In this document: positions 24,637-32,989 of the stretch, piece by piece
Numbering within the stretch: position 1 is the first letter of the stretch
How the letters are laid out: every line of letters begins with the position of its first letter
DNA from: Algoriphagus marincola DSM 16067
Lineage (GTDB): Bacteria; Bacteroidota; Bacteroidia; Cytophagales; Cyclobacteriaceae
Reading direction: 5' to 3'
Length of the DNA stretch: 34,734 nt
NCBI RefSeq assembly: GCF_000429405.1
Contig: NZ_AUBU01000021.1
Location: 1 to 34,734 of the forward strand
Made by a program: the position numbers and the translations under genes
Notes under the pieces: model-generated
Seen by the model: the letters and a program-made list of their open reading frames with translations, nothing else
What the model was told of the DNA's origin: nothing
The model's database searches: none

Positions 24637-25443
24637 TTAAATATGATATTTTTCTCTTAAATCTTCAATTACTTCCTTTATGTCTGGATTTAATTCAGGA
24701 TATAGAAATTCTTTATTAAAACCTCTATTAGCAAGTTCATTTCTGATCCCAAATTTTGCTTCCTTTGGGATACAATATTTTTCAAGTAAGTGAGAAAGGT
24801 GGGGCTGATTTTCCAAGGGAATTACTGAATCCGATAATGATTGAATGAAAAACTTCCCATGTTGCCGAGCCCGGCGCATTTCAGCAGTTTCATTTTCATA
24901 GTTTCCTGTCCAGAAAAAAGGAGGATTGATAAGATTTTGATTTTTAAATTGAAATGGATCTAAATCTAAGAATTCACTTTTCCTTGAGTCATTTAGAATC
25001 ATTGATTGTGGCGACCTAAAAACCCAAAACTGACCATCATCATCGTTATACTTTTCAGAATCTTCAACAGCGAAAAATAAAGCGACTTCCCATTTTAAAG
25101 TAAAATCTAACAATCTAGTAGGAACTCTACTATGCTGAGCTTGTGATAATAGATACCAGTCTTCGCTGTATTTACCTGATGTGAGTGGATTCATTAGAAA
25201 TGAACCTTCGAGTCTATTATAAGCGATTTCGTTTTTTAAATCTTGGATAAGTTCGTATTCAATTCTGGCTAGTTCTATTGGGTTAGAATTTGTTCTAGTC
25301 AGACTTGGCCTCAATTTAAAAGTATTTGAAACTTGACCTCTATAATATTCTTGAAAACCTTTGAAAAAGCTGTGTCTATTTTGAATCTCAGAAACTAAGG
25401 ATTGAACTTCTTCAAAAGAATTCAAATATTTTATGCAGTCCAT
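24637..25443 (-). CDS. FRG-domain protein
   Basis: A 268-residue protein with all landmarks of the FRG domain: YYRGQ (33-37), an acidic-helical segment, QAQHSRVPTRLLDFT (101-115) with the invariant H and TRLLD, and ALFFAVED (121-128). The later segment EMRRARQHGKFFIQS is also typical. The molecular activity of FRG domains is not established; they are frequent in phage-defence loci. The gene starts 22 nt after hsdM and is followed 4 nt later by the CFI-box gene, so it links the restriction genes with the accessory pair. Confidence 0.85.
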   Translation of the reverse strand: MDCIKYLNSFEEVQSLVSEIQNRHSFFKGFQEYYRGQVSNTFKLRPSLTRTNSNPIELARIEYELIQDLKNEIAYNRLEGSFLMNPLTSGKYSEDWYLLSQAQHSRVPTRLLDFTLKWEVALFFAVEDSEKYNDDDGQFWVFRSPQSMILNDSRKSEFLDLDPFQFKNQNLINPPFFWTGNYENETAEMRRARQHGKFFIQSLSDSVIPLENQPHLSHLLEKYCIPKEAKFGIRNELANRGFNKEFLYPELNPDIKEVIEDLREKYHI

Positions 25444-25465
25444 TCGATAACCCTTTTCGACCTTC

Positions 25466-27088
25466 TTATATCTCCCTCAACCCTAACTCCCTCAAAAACG
25501 CATTGTGCTTTTCCCTTGCCTCCTTTGCTCTTCGGTCGATATCTGTTAGGCGATTGTGGACTTCCTTGAGGTCGATGATTTCCTCTGCTTGAGTGGTGCT
25601 CACATACCGGGAGATATTTAAGTTCCAGTCGTTTTTCTCGATTTCTTCCATGGAAACCCGTCGGGAGTACTCTTCCTCCTCTTTTCGGAACTGATAGGTC
25701 TCAACGATTTTACGGATGTCATTGGGTTCTCCATCTTCGCCTTCTCTTAGTACGTTTTGTCGCTTTCCCTTTTCGTAATGCTCCGCTGCATTGATAAAAA
25801 GCACGTCTTCAAATCGCTTGCAGCGCTTGAGTACCAAAATACAAACGGGAATCCCTGTGGAGAAAAACAGGTTTGCAGGAAGGCCGATGACGGTATCGAT
25901 ATGTCCGTCTTTCAGCAGCTTAGTCCTGATGCGTTCTTCGGCTCCTCCTCGGAACAATACCCCATGGGGAAGGATAATCGCCATGGTTCCTTCCATACTC
26001 AGGAAGTGAAACCCATGAAGCAAGAAGGCGAAATCGGCTGCTGACTTCGGTGCCAGACCGTAATTCTTAAACCGGAAATTATCTGATAAGGATTCTTTCG
26101 GCTCCCAACGGTAGCTAAAGGGTGGATTGGCGACGATGGCGTCAAACTCTATTTTCTTGCTTGGGTTTTCTTCATTTAAGATAGCCCAATCGTTGGTCAG
26201 GGTGTCTCCGTGGAAGATTTCAAACTCTGTGTCTTTGACTCCATGGAGGAGCATATTCATCCGTGCTAGGTTGTAAGTCGTAATATTCTTTTCCTGCCCG
26301 TAGATTTTGCCGATGCCGTTTTTGCCCATGTGGCGGCGTACATTCAGGAGCAAGGAACCTGAACCGCAGGTAAAATCCAGCACCTTGTTGATCTTGGTTT
26401 TTTTCCCGGAAGCGGGGTCTTGGCTATCCAAAACCACAATCTCCGAGAGGATGGTGGAGACCTGCTGCGGGGTATAGAATTCCCCGGCTTTCTTTCCGGA
26501 TCCTGAGGCAAACTGCCCAATCAAGTATTCATAGGCATCTCCAAGGGTATCTGCGGAAGTGGAAAACTGGGAAATGCCTTCTGAAATCTTCTGAATGATC
26601 CCGCAAAGGCGTTCATTCCGCTCAGTATGGTTTTTACCAAGTTTTTCCGAGTACAAGTTGATCTCGGAGAATAGTCCTTGGAAGGCGCTGTCAAAGGATT
26701 GGTTTTCGATGTATTTAAATCCTTTTTCTAAAGTACTGAGCAAGTCAGGGTCTTGTTTTCTTGCCAGTTCTGCTATATGGGACCAGAGGAACTGAGGCTC
26801 GATCACGTAGTGGATTTTCCGACGCATCAGGCCTTCAAATTCCGTTACATCCTGGGGATTCGCTTCGTACCAAACCTTCAAGGGAGTCCTTTGATCGTTC
26901 TCCGGCAAACTGGGATAGTCTTTTCCCAATTCCTTTCGGGCAGCCATTTCGTAATTGTCTGACAGATAGCGCAAGAAGAGAAAGGAAAGCATGTAATCCC
27001 GGAAATCATCCGCATTCATGGCTCCGCGAAGCTGATCGGCAATATCCCAAAGGGTTTTTCCTAATTGATTTTGGTCTTGTTTGGTCAT
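25466..27088 (-). CDS. hsdM: Type I restriction-modification methyltransferase subunit HsdM
   Basis: A 540-residue N6-adenine DNA methyltransferase. An N-terminal helical HsdM domain (about 8-145) is followed by the SAM-binding domain with motif I VLDFTCGSGSLLLNV (236-250) and the catalytic motif IV NPPF (321-324). The segment AGEFYTPQQV (201-210) is family-typical. It methylates the host DNA site set by HsdS, protecting it from HsdR. Length is normal and no defects are seen. It lies 25 nt after hsdS, giving an R-S-M order. Its codon use and GC content look higher than those of the accessory genes downstream. Confidence 0.96.
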   Translation of the reverse strand: MTKQDQNQLGKTLWDIADQLRGAMNADDFRDYMLSFLFLRYLSDNYEMAARKELGKDYPSLPENDQRTPLKVWYEANPQDVTEFEGLMRRKIHYVIEPQFLWSHIAELARKQDPDLLSTLEKGFKYIENQSFDSAFQGLFSEINLYSEKLGKNHTERNERLCGIIQKISEGISQFSTSADTLGDAYEYLIGQFASGSGKKAGEFYTPQQVSTILSEIVVLDSQDPASGKKTKINKVLDFTCGSGSLLLNVRRHMGKNGIGKIYGQEKNITTYNLARMNMLLHGVKDTEFEIFHGDTLTNDWAILNEENPSKKIEFDAIVANPPFSYRWEPKESLSDNFRFKNYGLAPKSAADFAFLLHGFHFLSMEGTMAIILPHGVLFRGGAEERIRTKLLKDGHIDTVIGLPANLFFSTGIPVCILVLKRCKRFEDVLFINAAEHYEKGKRQNVLREGEDGEPNDIRKIVETYQFRKEEEEYSRRVSMEEIEKNDWNLNISRYVSTTQAEEIIDLKEVHNRLTDIDRRAKEAREKHNAFLRELGLREI

Positions 27089-27113
27089 GGGGGGTACTTA
27101 GGTCGGCTTGGGC

Positions 27114-28343
27114 TTAATCTAATTGAGGAAATAATTGCTGAAGCAATCCTTTTTTATGGGATTTAAGGGTTTGAATTTTCTCGGATTGGGAGGAAATTTC
27201 GATATCAATAGCTGTAAGTAATTCAGCAATTTTTAATTGTTCATCTCTTTTTGGAACCACAATTTTAAATTCTTTTATGGAATCCTTATTTCCTCTTGGC
27301 ATTTTTACTCCCTCAGCACTTTTCATAATGTGGTTAATGAATCTGTCACTTTTAAGTAGGAAGGAAAAAAATAAAGAATCTAGATTTCGGTTGTTTCTAA
27401 TAATTATAATATCATTTGACGCTGCTCCTTTTTGATTGGATAACCATACTTTTTTCAGATAGGGCCTTATGTTAGAGAGCAAAATATCACCTGGCAAAAA
27501 ACAGTTAAAGGAACCAGAATTAGGGAGTTTTGAAATCTTGACTTTTCCACCGAAATCAGATAGAAGATTTTCAGTGCTTACATAAGAGTCATCTTCAAGT
27601 TCATCAACTTTAACTTTTTGATTCACGAATGAAGATACTTCAGGGTCCCCCAACTTCTTCTCCACCCACTCCCCACTATCCTGAAATTCCGGGAAGCGGA
27701 GTTTGGGGACGGTTTCGCCTTCAGCGGGGAAGAGCTGCTGCATCAGGCCTTTTTTATGGGCCTGGAGGGCTTCCAATCGCTCCGTCTCTGCCTTAATCAA
27801 CTCATCCAAGGAAGAAAGACAATCGGCGATTTTTTGTTGTTCGGCGGGGGATGGATATGGTAAAGGCAAGTTTTTTAGGTCACTAGAACTAATGCCCATT
27901 CTATCATGCCTTGCTCCTTGTTTTGCCTTATCTAATAGGTACTTATGCCAAATTGTGGTTTTAAAAAAGAATTCAAAAAATTCGGTCTCGGAAGAACTAA
28001 ATCTGAAAATGGAATACAATGGCGACATCAAACCATCACCTATTTTATTTTTTGAAATTGGGCCGACAGGTGCATGTTTTGAAACTCTTGGGTTGTATAC
28101 AAAATCACCCTTCTTTACTATATAATATCCGTTAAGGTTTGCTGAATTTGCTATTTGCTTGTCAAAAAAATCCTGTTGATCTACTACTCCATACTCAGCA
28201 GAATTAGTTAAAACGCGGGAGTGAACGTTTTTTCTATTTTTATCGGTAACTGAAGAAGCAATTTCAATTAATCTTTTTATCTCCCAAGATCCTTTATTCT
28301 TAAACTCAGGAAAACGTAATTCCGGTTCTAATTTCTTATTCAT
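27114..28343 (-). CDS. hsdS: Type I restriction-modification specificity subunit HsdS
   Basis: A 409-residue DNA-recognition subunit with two target-recognition domains, each opened by an LRFPEF motif (residues 9-14 and 215-220) and closed by a helical spacer. The first spacer is AEQQKIADCLSSLDELI with HKKGLMQQLFP (196-206). The second is DEQLKIAELLTAIDIEI with HKKGLLQQLFP (396-406). Each half would read one part of a bipartite target. The recognition domains are AT-rich while the spacers are GC-richer, suggesting exchange of recognition domains between strains. It overlaps hsdR by 8 nt and precedes hsdM by 25 nt. Confidence 0.95.
   Translation of the reverse strand: MNKKLEPELRFPEFKNKGSWEIKRLIEIASSVTDKNRKNVHSRVLTNSAEYGVVDQQDFFDKQIANSANLNGYYIVKKGDFVYNPRVSKHAPVGPISKNKIGDGLMSPLYSIFRFSSSETEFFEFFFKTTIWHKYLLDKAKQGARHDRMGISSSDLKNLPLPYPSPAEQQKIADCLSSLDELIKAETERLEALQAHKKGLMQQLFPAEGETVPKLRFPEFQDSGEWVEKKLGDPEVSSFVNQKVKVDELEDDSYVSTENLLSDFGGKVKISKLPNSGSFNCFLPGDILLSNIRPYLKKVWLSNQKGAASNDIIIIRNNRNLDSLFFSFLLKSDRFINHIMKSAEGVKMPRGNKDSIKEFKIVVPKRDEQLKIAELLTAIDIEISSQSEKIQTLKSHKKGLLQQLFPQLD
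27126..27158 (-). repeat. hsdS distal conserved spacer repeat, second copy
   Basis: This encodes HKKGLLQQLFP. It is a near copy of the segment at 27726-27758, and the two lie exactly 600 bp (200 codons) apart. Such repeats are sites where recognition domains can be exchanged by homologous recombination. Confidence 0.7.
27726..27758 (-). repeat. hsdS central conserved spacer repeat, first copy
   Basis: This encodes HKKGLMQQLFP, partner of the segment at 27126-27158. The surrounding conserved region is visibly richer in G and C than the recognition domains on either side. Confidence 0.7.
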
Positions 28344-31311
28344 ACGCTGCTAATCCAGAAATTTCACGGCCATGGGCCAGTTTTTTAAGGTAAGGGCCCA
28401 GTTGTTCCATCAGGGCCAGTTCTTTTTTGGTGCGGTCTTTCCAGCCTAGTTCGAGGGGTGCTAGGAGTTCACTCAGCTGATCCCCGTCGAAGATCATTCG
28501 GTTAAGAATAGCCGAGACAAAGTCCTGCAAAGCTTCGAAGTCCAGCCCGTGGGTGTCGGCAATTGCTCGAAGTACTTTTTCGGATTTATCCTTTTTGAAG
28601 CGCTCGTACCCGGCTTTGATTTCTTCTACATTGAGACCTTTCCCGACTTGAAGGCTATTGATGTACTCGGTGATGTCTTCCCGCTCATCCATCAGATTGG
28701 CACTCGAGCTCAGTAAGTTGATCAGTTGCTCCCGGGTCATCTTCTGCTTGGAAGGCTTGTTCTGCGTGTACTTGGCGATCAGGTTCATGATGTAGTCGTA
28801 ATCGACCACTGCCGAAGCGAACAGCACTAAGTTGAAATCCAGCGCGTCGACCTCCGGAGGCGTGTCCTTGCCGCCTTCGTCTTGTTTGCCTTTCAGTCGC
28901 CTAGCTGTCTCCAGATAAGCGGATTTGAAGGATCTTAGCTCTTCCTCCGGCAAGGTGCTTTCGATTTGCTCCTTGATTTCTGGGGTGAGATCGGTGTATT
29001 GATCCAGTTGGGTTTTGAGCCGCTGCACCTCCTTGAACTTCTCGATAAACTGAGCCCGAGCGATATCTCCCTTGAGGTTAGCGACTTCCTCAGCCTTGCA
29101 TTCTACCCCATGGGATTTCATTAGATTATTGAGCTCTTCCAAGGCTTTTCCAAATTTCTCGAAGACTTTGGGAGCAGGTTCCGCCAGCCAGATTTCTTTG
29201 GCTTTGTCCATATCACCCCCTGAAAAAAGGGCAATTGCATCTTCCACATTTTTCTGCTGACCGCGGAAATCCATCACCTGACCATGCGGCTTGCTTCCAT
29301 TGAGAATCCGATTGGTACGGGAGAAAGCCTGAATCAAGCCGTGGTACTTGAGGTTTTTGTCCACGTAGAGGGTATTCAGGTATTTGGAGTCAAAGCCTGT
29401 CAGTAGCATATCCACGACGATTACCAAGTCGATTTTCTTGGAATGCGGCACATCGGAGTTGGGATACTTTTGGTCTTTGATCCGTTGCTGTACGTCCTGG
29501 TAGTATTTGTCAAATTCCCCGATGGAGTGATTCGTGCCGTATTGCTCGTTGTAGTCGTTGATGATGCCTTTGAGCGCCAGTTTTTTCTCCTCGGGTGCGA
29601 CTTGGTTGTCCGCTTTTTCGTTAGGAAGGTCTTCTTGAATCTGCTGCACATCCTTGTTTCCTTCTGCCGGAGGGGAAAATACGCAGGCGATGTTCAGAGG
29701 TCGATAATCCTCATCTGTTGCTGATCTTTGCGCTTGAATGGCTTTGAACAAGTGATAGTACTCGATGGCATCATTGATCGAGTTGGTCGCCAAGAAGGCA
29801 TTGAATTTCCTGAAGTTTGTAGCTGCCTCATGTTTTTCCAGAATTGCTTCGATGATGGCCTGCTTGGTTGCCGGGTCATTGACAGTGGGAAGGTTTTTTC
29901 CATCTCGCTTGAAGTAATCTACATGGAATCGCAAGACATTCTGATCCTCGATGGCGTTGGTAATGGTGTATTTGGGTAATTCGTTTTGGAAAATGTCCTT
30001 CGTGGTCACGTAGCTTCCCACTGTTCCGTCGATCTGTTTGTAATTCGCATTTTCTTCAAAAATAGGCGTGCCGGTAAAGCCAAAGAGTTGGGCATGCGGG
30101 AAAAACTCCTTGATGGCCTTGTGATTATCCCCAAACTGGGAGCGGTGGCATTCATCGAAGATAAAGACCAATCGCTTTTTGCTCAGGGGAGCGAGCTTTT
30201 CTTTGTAGTTTTTGGGATTGTTGGGGTCTAGTGCCAAGCCCAATTTTTGGATAGTGGTGACAATGACCTTATTTGCGTGATCATCCGAAAGCATTCTGCG
30301 AACCAAGGTACTGGTATGCGTATTTTCCTCGACGCAGTCTTTCTGGAAGCGGTTAAACTCCTCCCGTGTTTGTCGGTCCAAGTCCTTCCTGTCCACTACG
30401 AAAAGGCATTTGGCAATATCAGGATTGTCCTTGAGTAAGGTGGAAGCTTTGAAAGAAGTCAGCGTTTTTCCAGAGCCTGTGGTATGCCAGATGTAACCGT
30501 TGCCACGATTTTCGGTAATGGAATTGAGGATGGCTTTGACCGCATAGATTTGATAAGGGCGCATGATGAGAAGCTTTTGTTCCACTTCCACCAAGACCAT
30601 GTATTTGCTGATCATTTCAGCCAGTTTGCACTTGGCCAGAAACTCTTCCGCAAAGTCATCAATGTTCGTTACCTTCTTATTATCAGGTTTCGCCCATTGG
30701 TAGACGGGCAGGTATTGCTCGTCGGCATTGAAAATAAAGTGCTGGTTTTTATTGTTGGTGAAATAGTAGGTCTCTTTTCGATTGCTGACCACAAACAACT
30801 GAACAAAACAAAGGAGTGAGTTGGTGTAGCCATTACCGGGATCACTTTTGTAATCCACGATTTGCTGCATGGCCCTTCTAGGACTGATTTGAAGGGTTTT
30901 CAGCTCAATCTGAACGACCGGTATTCCATTGATCAACAGGAGTACATCGTAGCGATGACTGCTGTTTTGGGAATTGACCCGAAGTTGGTTGATAACTTCA
31001 AATTCGTTTTTGCACCAGTCTTTGATATTGACCAAGGTAAAAGCCAAGGGAGTTCCGTCCTCCCGGATAAAGTCATTTTTTTGTCGAATCAGTTTTGAAG
31101 AAAGGAAAACATCCGGCTGAATGATTTTATCCTTCAATCGCTCAAACTCAGAATCCGTCAGACTGACCTTATTCAGTGCTTCAAACTTTTTTCTAAAATT
31201 CAGTTCAAGTGCCTTGCGATCACGGATATCTTTTCGATAGGTGTACTTGAGGTCTTGAAGCCTTCCGATTAGGCCGTATTCTATTTCTGATTCGCTGACT
31301 GATGAAGCCAT
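28336..31311 (-). CDS. hsdR: Type I restriction endonuclease/translocase subunit HsdR
   Basis: A 991-residue motor-nuclease. The N-terminal PD-(D/E)XK domain shows D122 in HRYDVLLLINGIPVVQIELKT with E136-L-K138. The superfamily 2 helicase core has Walker A TTGSGKT (277-283), the DECH box (386-389) and GFTGTP. The C-terminal helical domain (about 740-991) binds the methylase complex. In the complex with HsdM and HsdS it translocates and cuts unmethylated DNA. Length is typical and no disruption is seen. It is the first gene of a six-gene operon and the operon promoter must lie upstream of 31311, but no clean element was found. Confidence 0.96.
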   Translation of the reverse strand: MASSVSESEIEYGLIGRLQDLKYTYRKDIRDRKALELNFRKKFEALNKVSLTDSEFERLKDKIIQPDVFLSSKLIRQKNDFIREDGTPLAFTLVNIKDWCKNEFEVINQLRVNSQNSSHRYDVLLLINGIPVVQIELKTLQISPRRAMQQIVDYKSDPGNGYTNSLLCFVQLFVVSNRKETYYFTNNKNQHFIFNADEQYLPVYQWAKPDNKKVTNIDDFAEEFLAKCKLAEMISKYMVLVEVEQKLLIMRPYQIYAVKAILNSITENRGNGYIWHTTGSGKTLTSFKASTLLKDNPDIAKCLFVVDRKDLDRQTREEFNRFQKDCVEENTHTSTLVRRMLSDDHANKVIVTTIQKLGLALDPNNPKNYKEKLAPLSKKRLVFIFDECHRSQFGDNHKAIKEFFPHAQLFGFTGTPIFEENANYKQIDGTVGSYVTTKDIFQNELPKYTITNAIEDQNVLRFHVDYFKRDGKNLPTVNDPATKQAIIEAILEKHEAATNFRKFNAFLATNSINDAIEYYHLFKAIQAQRSATDEDYRPLNIACVFSPPAEGNKDVQQIQEDLPNEKADNQVAPEEKKLALKGIINDYNEQYGTNHSIGEFDKYYQDVQQRIKDQKYPNSDVPHSKKIDLVIVVDMLLTGFDSKYLNTLYVDKNLKYHGLIQAFSRTNRILNGSKPHGQVMDFRGQQKNVEDAIALFSGGDMDKAKEIWLAEPAPKVFEKFGKALEELNNLMKSHGVECKAEEVANLKGDIARAQFIEKFKEVQRLKTQLDQYTDLTPEIKEQIESTLPEEELRSFKSAYLETARRLKGKQDEGGKDTPPEVDALDFNLVLFASAVVDYDYIMNLIAKYTQNKPSKQKMTREQLINLLSSSANLMDEREDITEYINSLQVGKGLNVEEIKAGYERFKKDKSEKVLRAIADTHGLDFEALQDFVSAILNRMIFDGDQLSELLAPLELGWKDRTKKELALMEQLGPYLKKLAHGREISGLAAYE

Positions 31312-32028
31312 TATTTAAAAATTACTTTTAAAAACTTTATTATCTAAAGAAATAGAATTATTTCGTTTTTTACCAAACCAACTCCCATAAATCCACCAGT
31401 CCATGATTAAATTCACTTACTTCAAACATGGTTTTCAATTGAAACTATCTCTTATTTTAATATTCAACTTTTATAGGGGCTAAATTAGTATACTTTTTAT
31501 TTCAACCCTGTCCAACCATAAAGATTTAGGCTAAAACGCTAAACTTATATTGGAACCTTTTATTTGGGTATTGAATCTGAAAGTCCGGTTTATGGTAATT
31601 ACGAGATTTGGGACAAGGTAGAAAAGGGGATGTAATATTGGAATTAAGTAAGAAGGTTCAGATTTATAGTAATATAATGCGCAAACTTGATAAATCTATT
31701 AGTAATGAATAATGCGTTATGATTTCCGATAATTATCCGATAAAGGCTTGAATCGGCTAGGAGGGTAGCTAAATCTTAATCAGAATCCAGTAAAATTTGA
31801 CTTAACTTAGTTGGATTAGATGTCAAAATTGCCCATTTGGAAAATTCTTTGACCTTAAATCTCCAGACTTCTCAGTTCGGAATTACAAATCCTGTGTAGC
31901 AAATAGGAGGGGTTCCATTTGTCCAGCTTTTCCTTAAGATTTGATTTTCTTACTTACCTATCCTTGGGAATCATGTTGGACTTCTTTACTTTCCAGAACT
32001 CTTTCAGATTAATTAATATTCATAGATC
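31312..32028. other. Intergenic region with possible small relics
   Basis: This is 717 bp between hsdR and the divergent Cdd1-type gene. Two low-confidence items were seen. One is a 19-codon minus-strand frame (31429-31370, MFEVSEFNHGLVDLWELVW) 58 nt upstream of hsdR. The other is a plus-strand relic (31543-31712). A direct repeat TCCGATAA occurs at 31725 and 31736. No tRNA or clear attachment site is visible. Confidence 0.4.
31543..31712 (+). pseudogene. Possible frameshifted gene fragment
   Basis: Frame 31543-31635 reads FYLGIESESPVYGNYEIWDK and then runs into a stop just after an AAAAGGGG run. Shifting frame at that run continues as GDVILELSKKVQIYSNIMRK to a stop at 31710-31712. The two halves join into one plausible 56-residue C-terminal fragment, without a start codon. 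I do not recognise the family. A chance open frame cannot be excluded. Confidence 0.3.
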
Positions 32029-32496
32029 ATGAGAAGCAGGGCCAATATCAACCTAGAGCTTTCTAAAGAAGAGAAAGGAAGTTTGAGGAAACACAAGGTC
32101 AAAATTTCGGAGATTTTGGACTATTCCCCAGATGAGATTGAAGTTTTATTAAATGTTTCTGAATCAAGAGCTAAGGAAATTTTTGCCTTAGCCGATTTTC
32201 AGCAAGTGCCCTCTATCGGGATCAAGTTTGCTAAAGACTTAATATCAATGGGTTTTTACAGCATGGATGATTTGCAAGGTAAATCGGGTGCTGAATTAAC
32301 TGATCTTCATGAAAAACATATCGGATATAAAACTGACCCCTGTGTGGAAGACCAATTTCGCTTAATAGCTTACTTTTCTAGTACCAAGGATTTCTCCAAG
32401 AACTGGTGGGACTTTACAGCTGAGCGAAAGGCATATCGAGCCGAATTTGGATACCCAAAAGACAGGCCTAAAAAGAGTTGGACTGAAGTACTGTAA
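32029..32496 (+). CDS. Cdd1-family (pathogenicity locus/helix-hairpin-helix) protein
   Basis: A 155-residue protein with a helix-hairpin-helix segment LADFQQVPSIGIKFAKDLISMGF (about 54-76), followed by DDLQGKSGAELTDLHEKHIG. The second conserved block is DPCVEDQFRLIAYFSS, and the third is NWWDFTAERKAYR. These match the Cdd1/'pathogenicity locus' family in order. The HhH fold suggests DNA or nucleic-acid binding; the cellular role is not established. The protein is soluble and basic at the C-terminus (PKDRPKKSW). It is monocistronic, with a hairpin (32502-32528) just after the stop. Confidence 0.8.
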   Translation: MRSRANINLELSKEEKGSLRKHKVKISEILDYSPDEIEVLLNVSESRAKEIFALADFQQVPSIGIKFAKDLISMGFYSMDDLQGKSGAELTDLHEKHIGYKTDPCVEDQFRLIAYFSSTKDFSKNWWDFTAERKAYRAEFGYPKDRPKKSWTEVL

Positions 32497-32501
32497 AGAC
32501 T

Positions 32502-32528
32502 TGGTCAGTTCAAAACCTGAATAGACCA
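32502..32528 (+). terminator. Hairpin after the Cdd1-type gene
   Basis: TGGTC-A-GTTCA, loop AAACC, then TGAAT-A-GACCA forms a stem of 10 pairs with one A/A mismatch and one G-U pair. It starts 6 nt after the stop codon at 32496. There is no long T-run, so it may act as a 3'-end stabiliser rather than a classical terminator. Confidence 0.4.
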
Positions 32529-32584
32529 TTCCAGTTAGAGGGCGTTTATATTCTCCTTAGATAAGGCTTTAAATACCAGGTTTT

Positions 32585-32688
32585 CACCCTTATGAAACCC
32601 TCTCTGAACCCTAGTTCCTCCCTACCCATTCTTGGGAGCGAGTAGGGAGATGATAGGGAGCCAAGTGGGATGAAAGTGGGAGGAAGTA
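32585..32688. repeat. Dyad array of CCC and GGG triplets with exact 11-nt period
   Basis: CCC starts at 32587, 32598, 32609 and 32620. GGG starts at 32634, 32645, 32656, 32667 and 32678. Every step within an arm is 11 nt. The two arms are complementary around an axis at 32633.5, with a perfect central stem CTCCCTAC (32618-32625) and GTAGGGAG (32642-32649). The right arm consists of five degenerate units of type GGGAGnnAGTA, and the left arm read backward contains a unit GGGAGGAACTA that matches one of them at 10 of 11 bases. No open frame explains it. Confidence 0.65.
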
Positions 32689-32694
32689 TAGCTT

Positions 32695-32717
32695 ATCCCT
32701 AGCGTATTTATAGGGAT
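32695..32717. repeat. Perfect inverted repeat next to the 11-nt array
   Basis: ATCCCTA (32695-32701) and TAGGGAT (32711-32717) are perfect 7-bp arms with a 9-nt loop. It directly follows the GGG array and uses the same CCCTA/TAGGG motif, so it may be a further part of the same element. Confidence 0.45.
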
Positions 32718-32989
32718 ATCTGAACTTATCTCTATAAAAGCGATAGGTGATCTTTGCTTGAAGTAAAGTGCTTCAAATCCTTAGCTTTGGGAAAGAAATA
32801 CATGGGAAGTAGGGGGGGATATGAAAAGAAGCTTTTAAACCATAGCTCCTTTTTATCTTTCTTTTCTGGCTAGGTTTTAATTAATTGAAAGCTTCCCGAT
32901 TTTGACTCTTTCAGTTTATTTCCTGTCCTAGGGTTTTATTATTGAAATAGACAGAGATAATTAATAATAAAAATGCCGAACTAGTGCTT
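32718..32989. other. Rest of intergenic region before the DinB gene
   Basis: No coding frame with protein-like character was seen. A run of seven G (about 32812-32818) and a pyrimidine-rich stretch follow the repeat array. No clear TAnnTTTG element could be placed for the DinB-family gene. Confidence 0.4.

Noticed and set aside
27114..28343. Phase-variable hsdS inversion system
   Set aside because: Only one hsdS gene is present, its repeats are direct rather than inverted, and no site-specific recombinase gene is nearby.
29421..31098. Several long open frames on both strands inside hsdR
   Set aside because: They overlap the strongly supported HsdR frame, have low-complexity composition and no recognisable domains; they are shadows of the GC-richer gene.
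18013..31400. Integrative element with att sites and a tRNA target
   Set aside because: No integrase, tRNA gene or matching direct repeats at both edges were found in the window.
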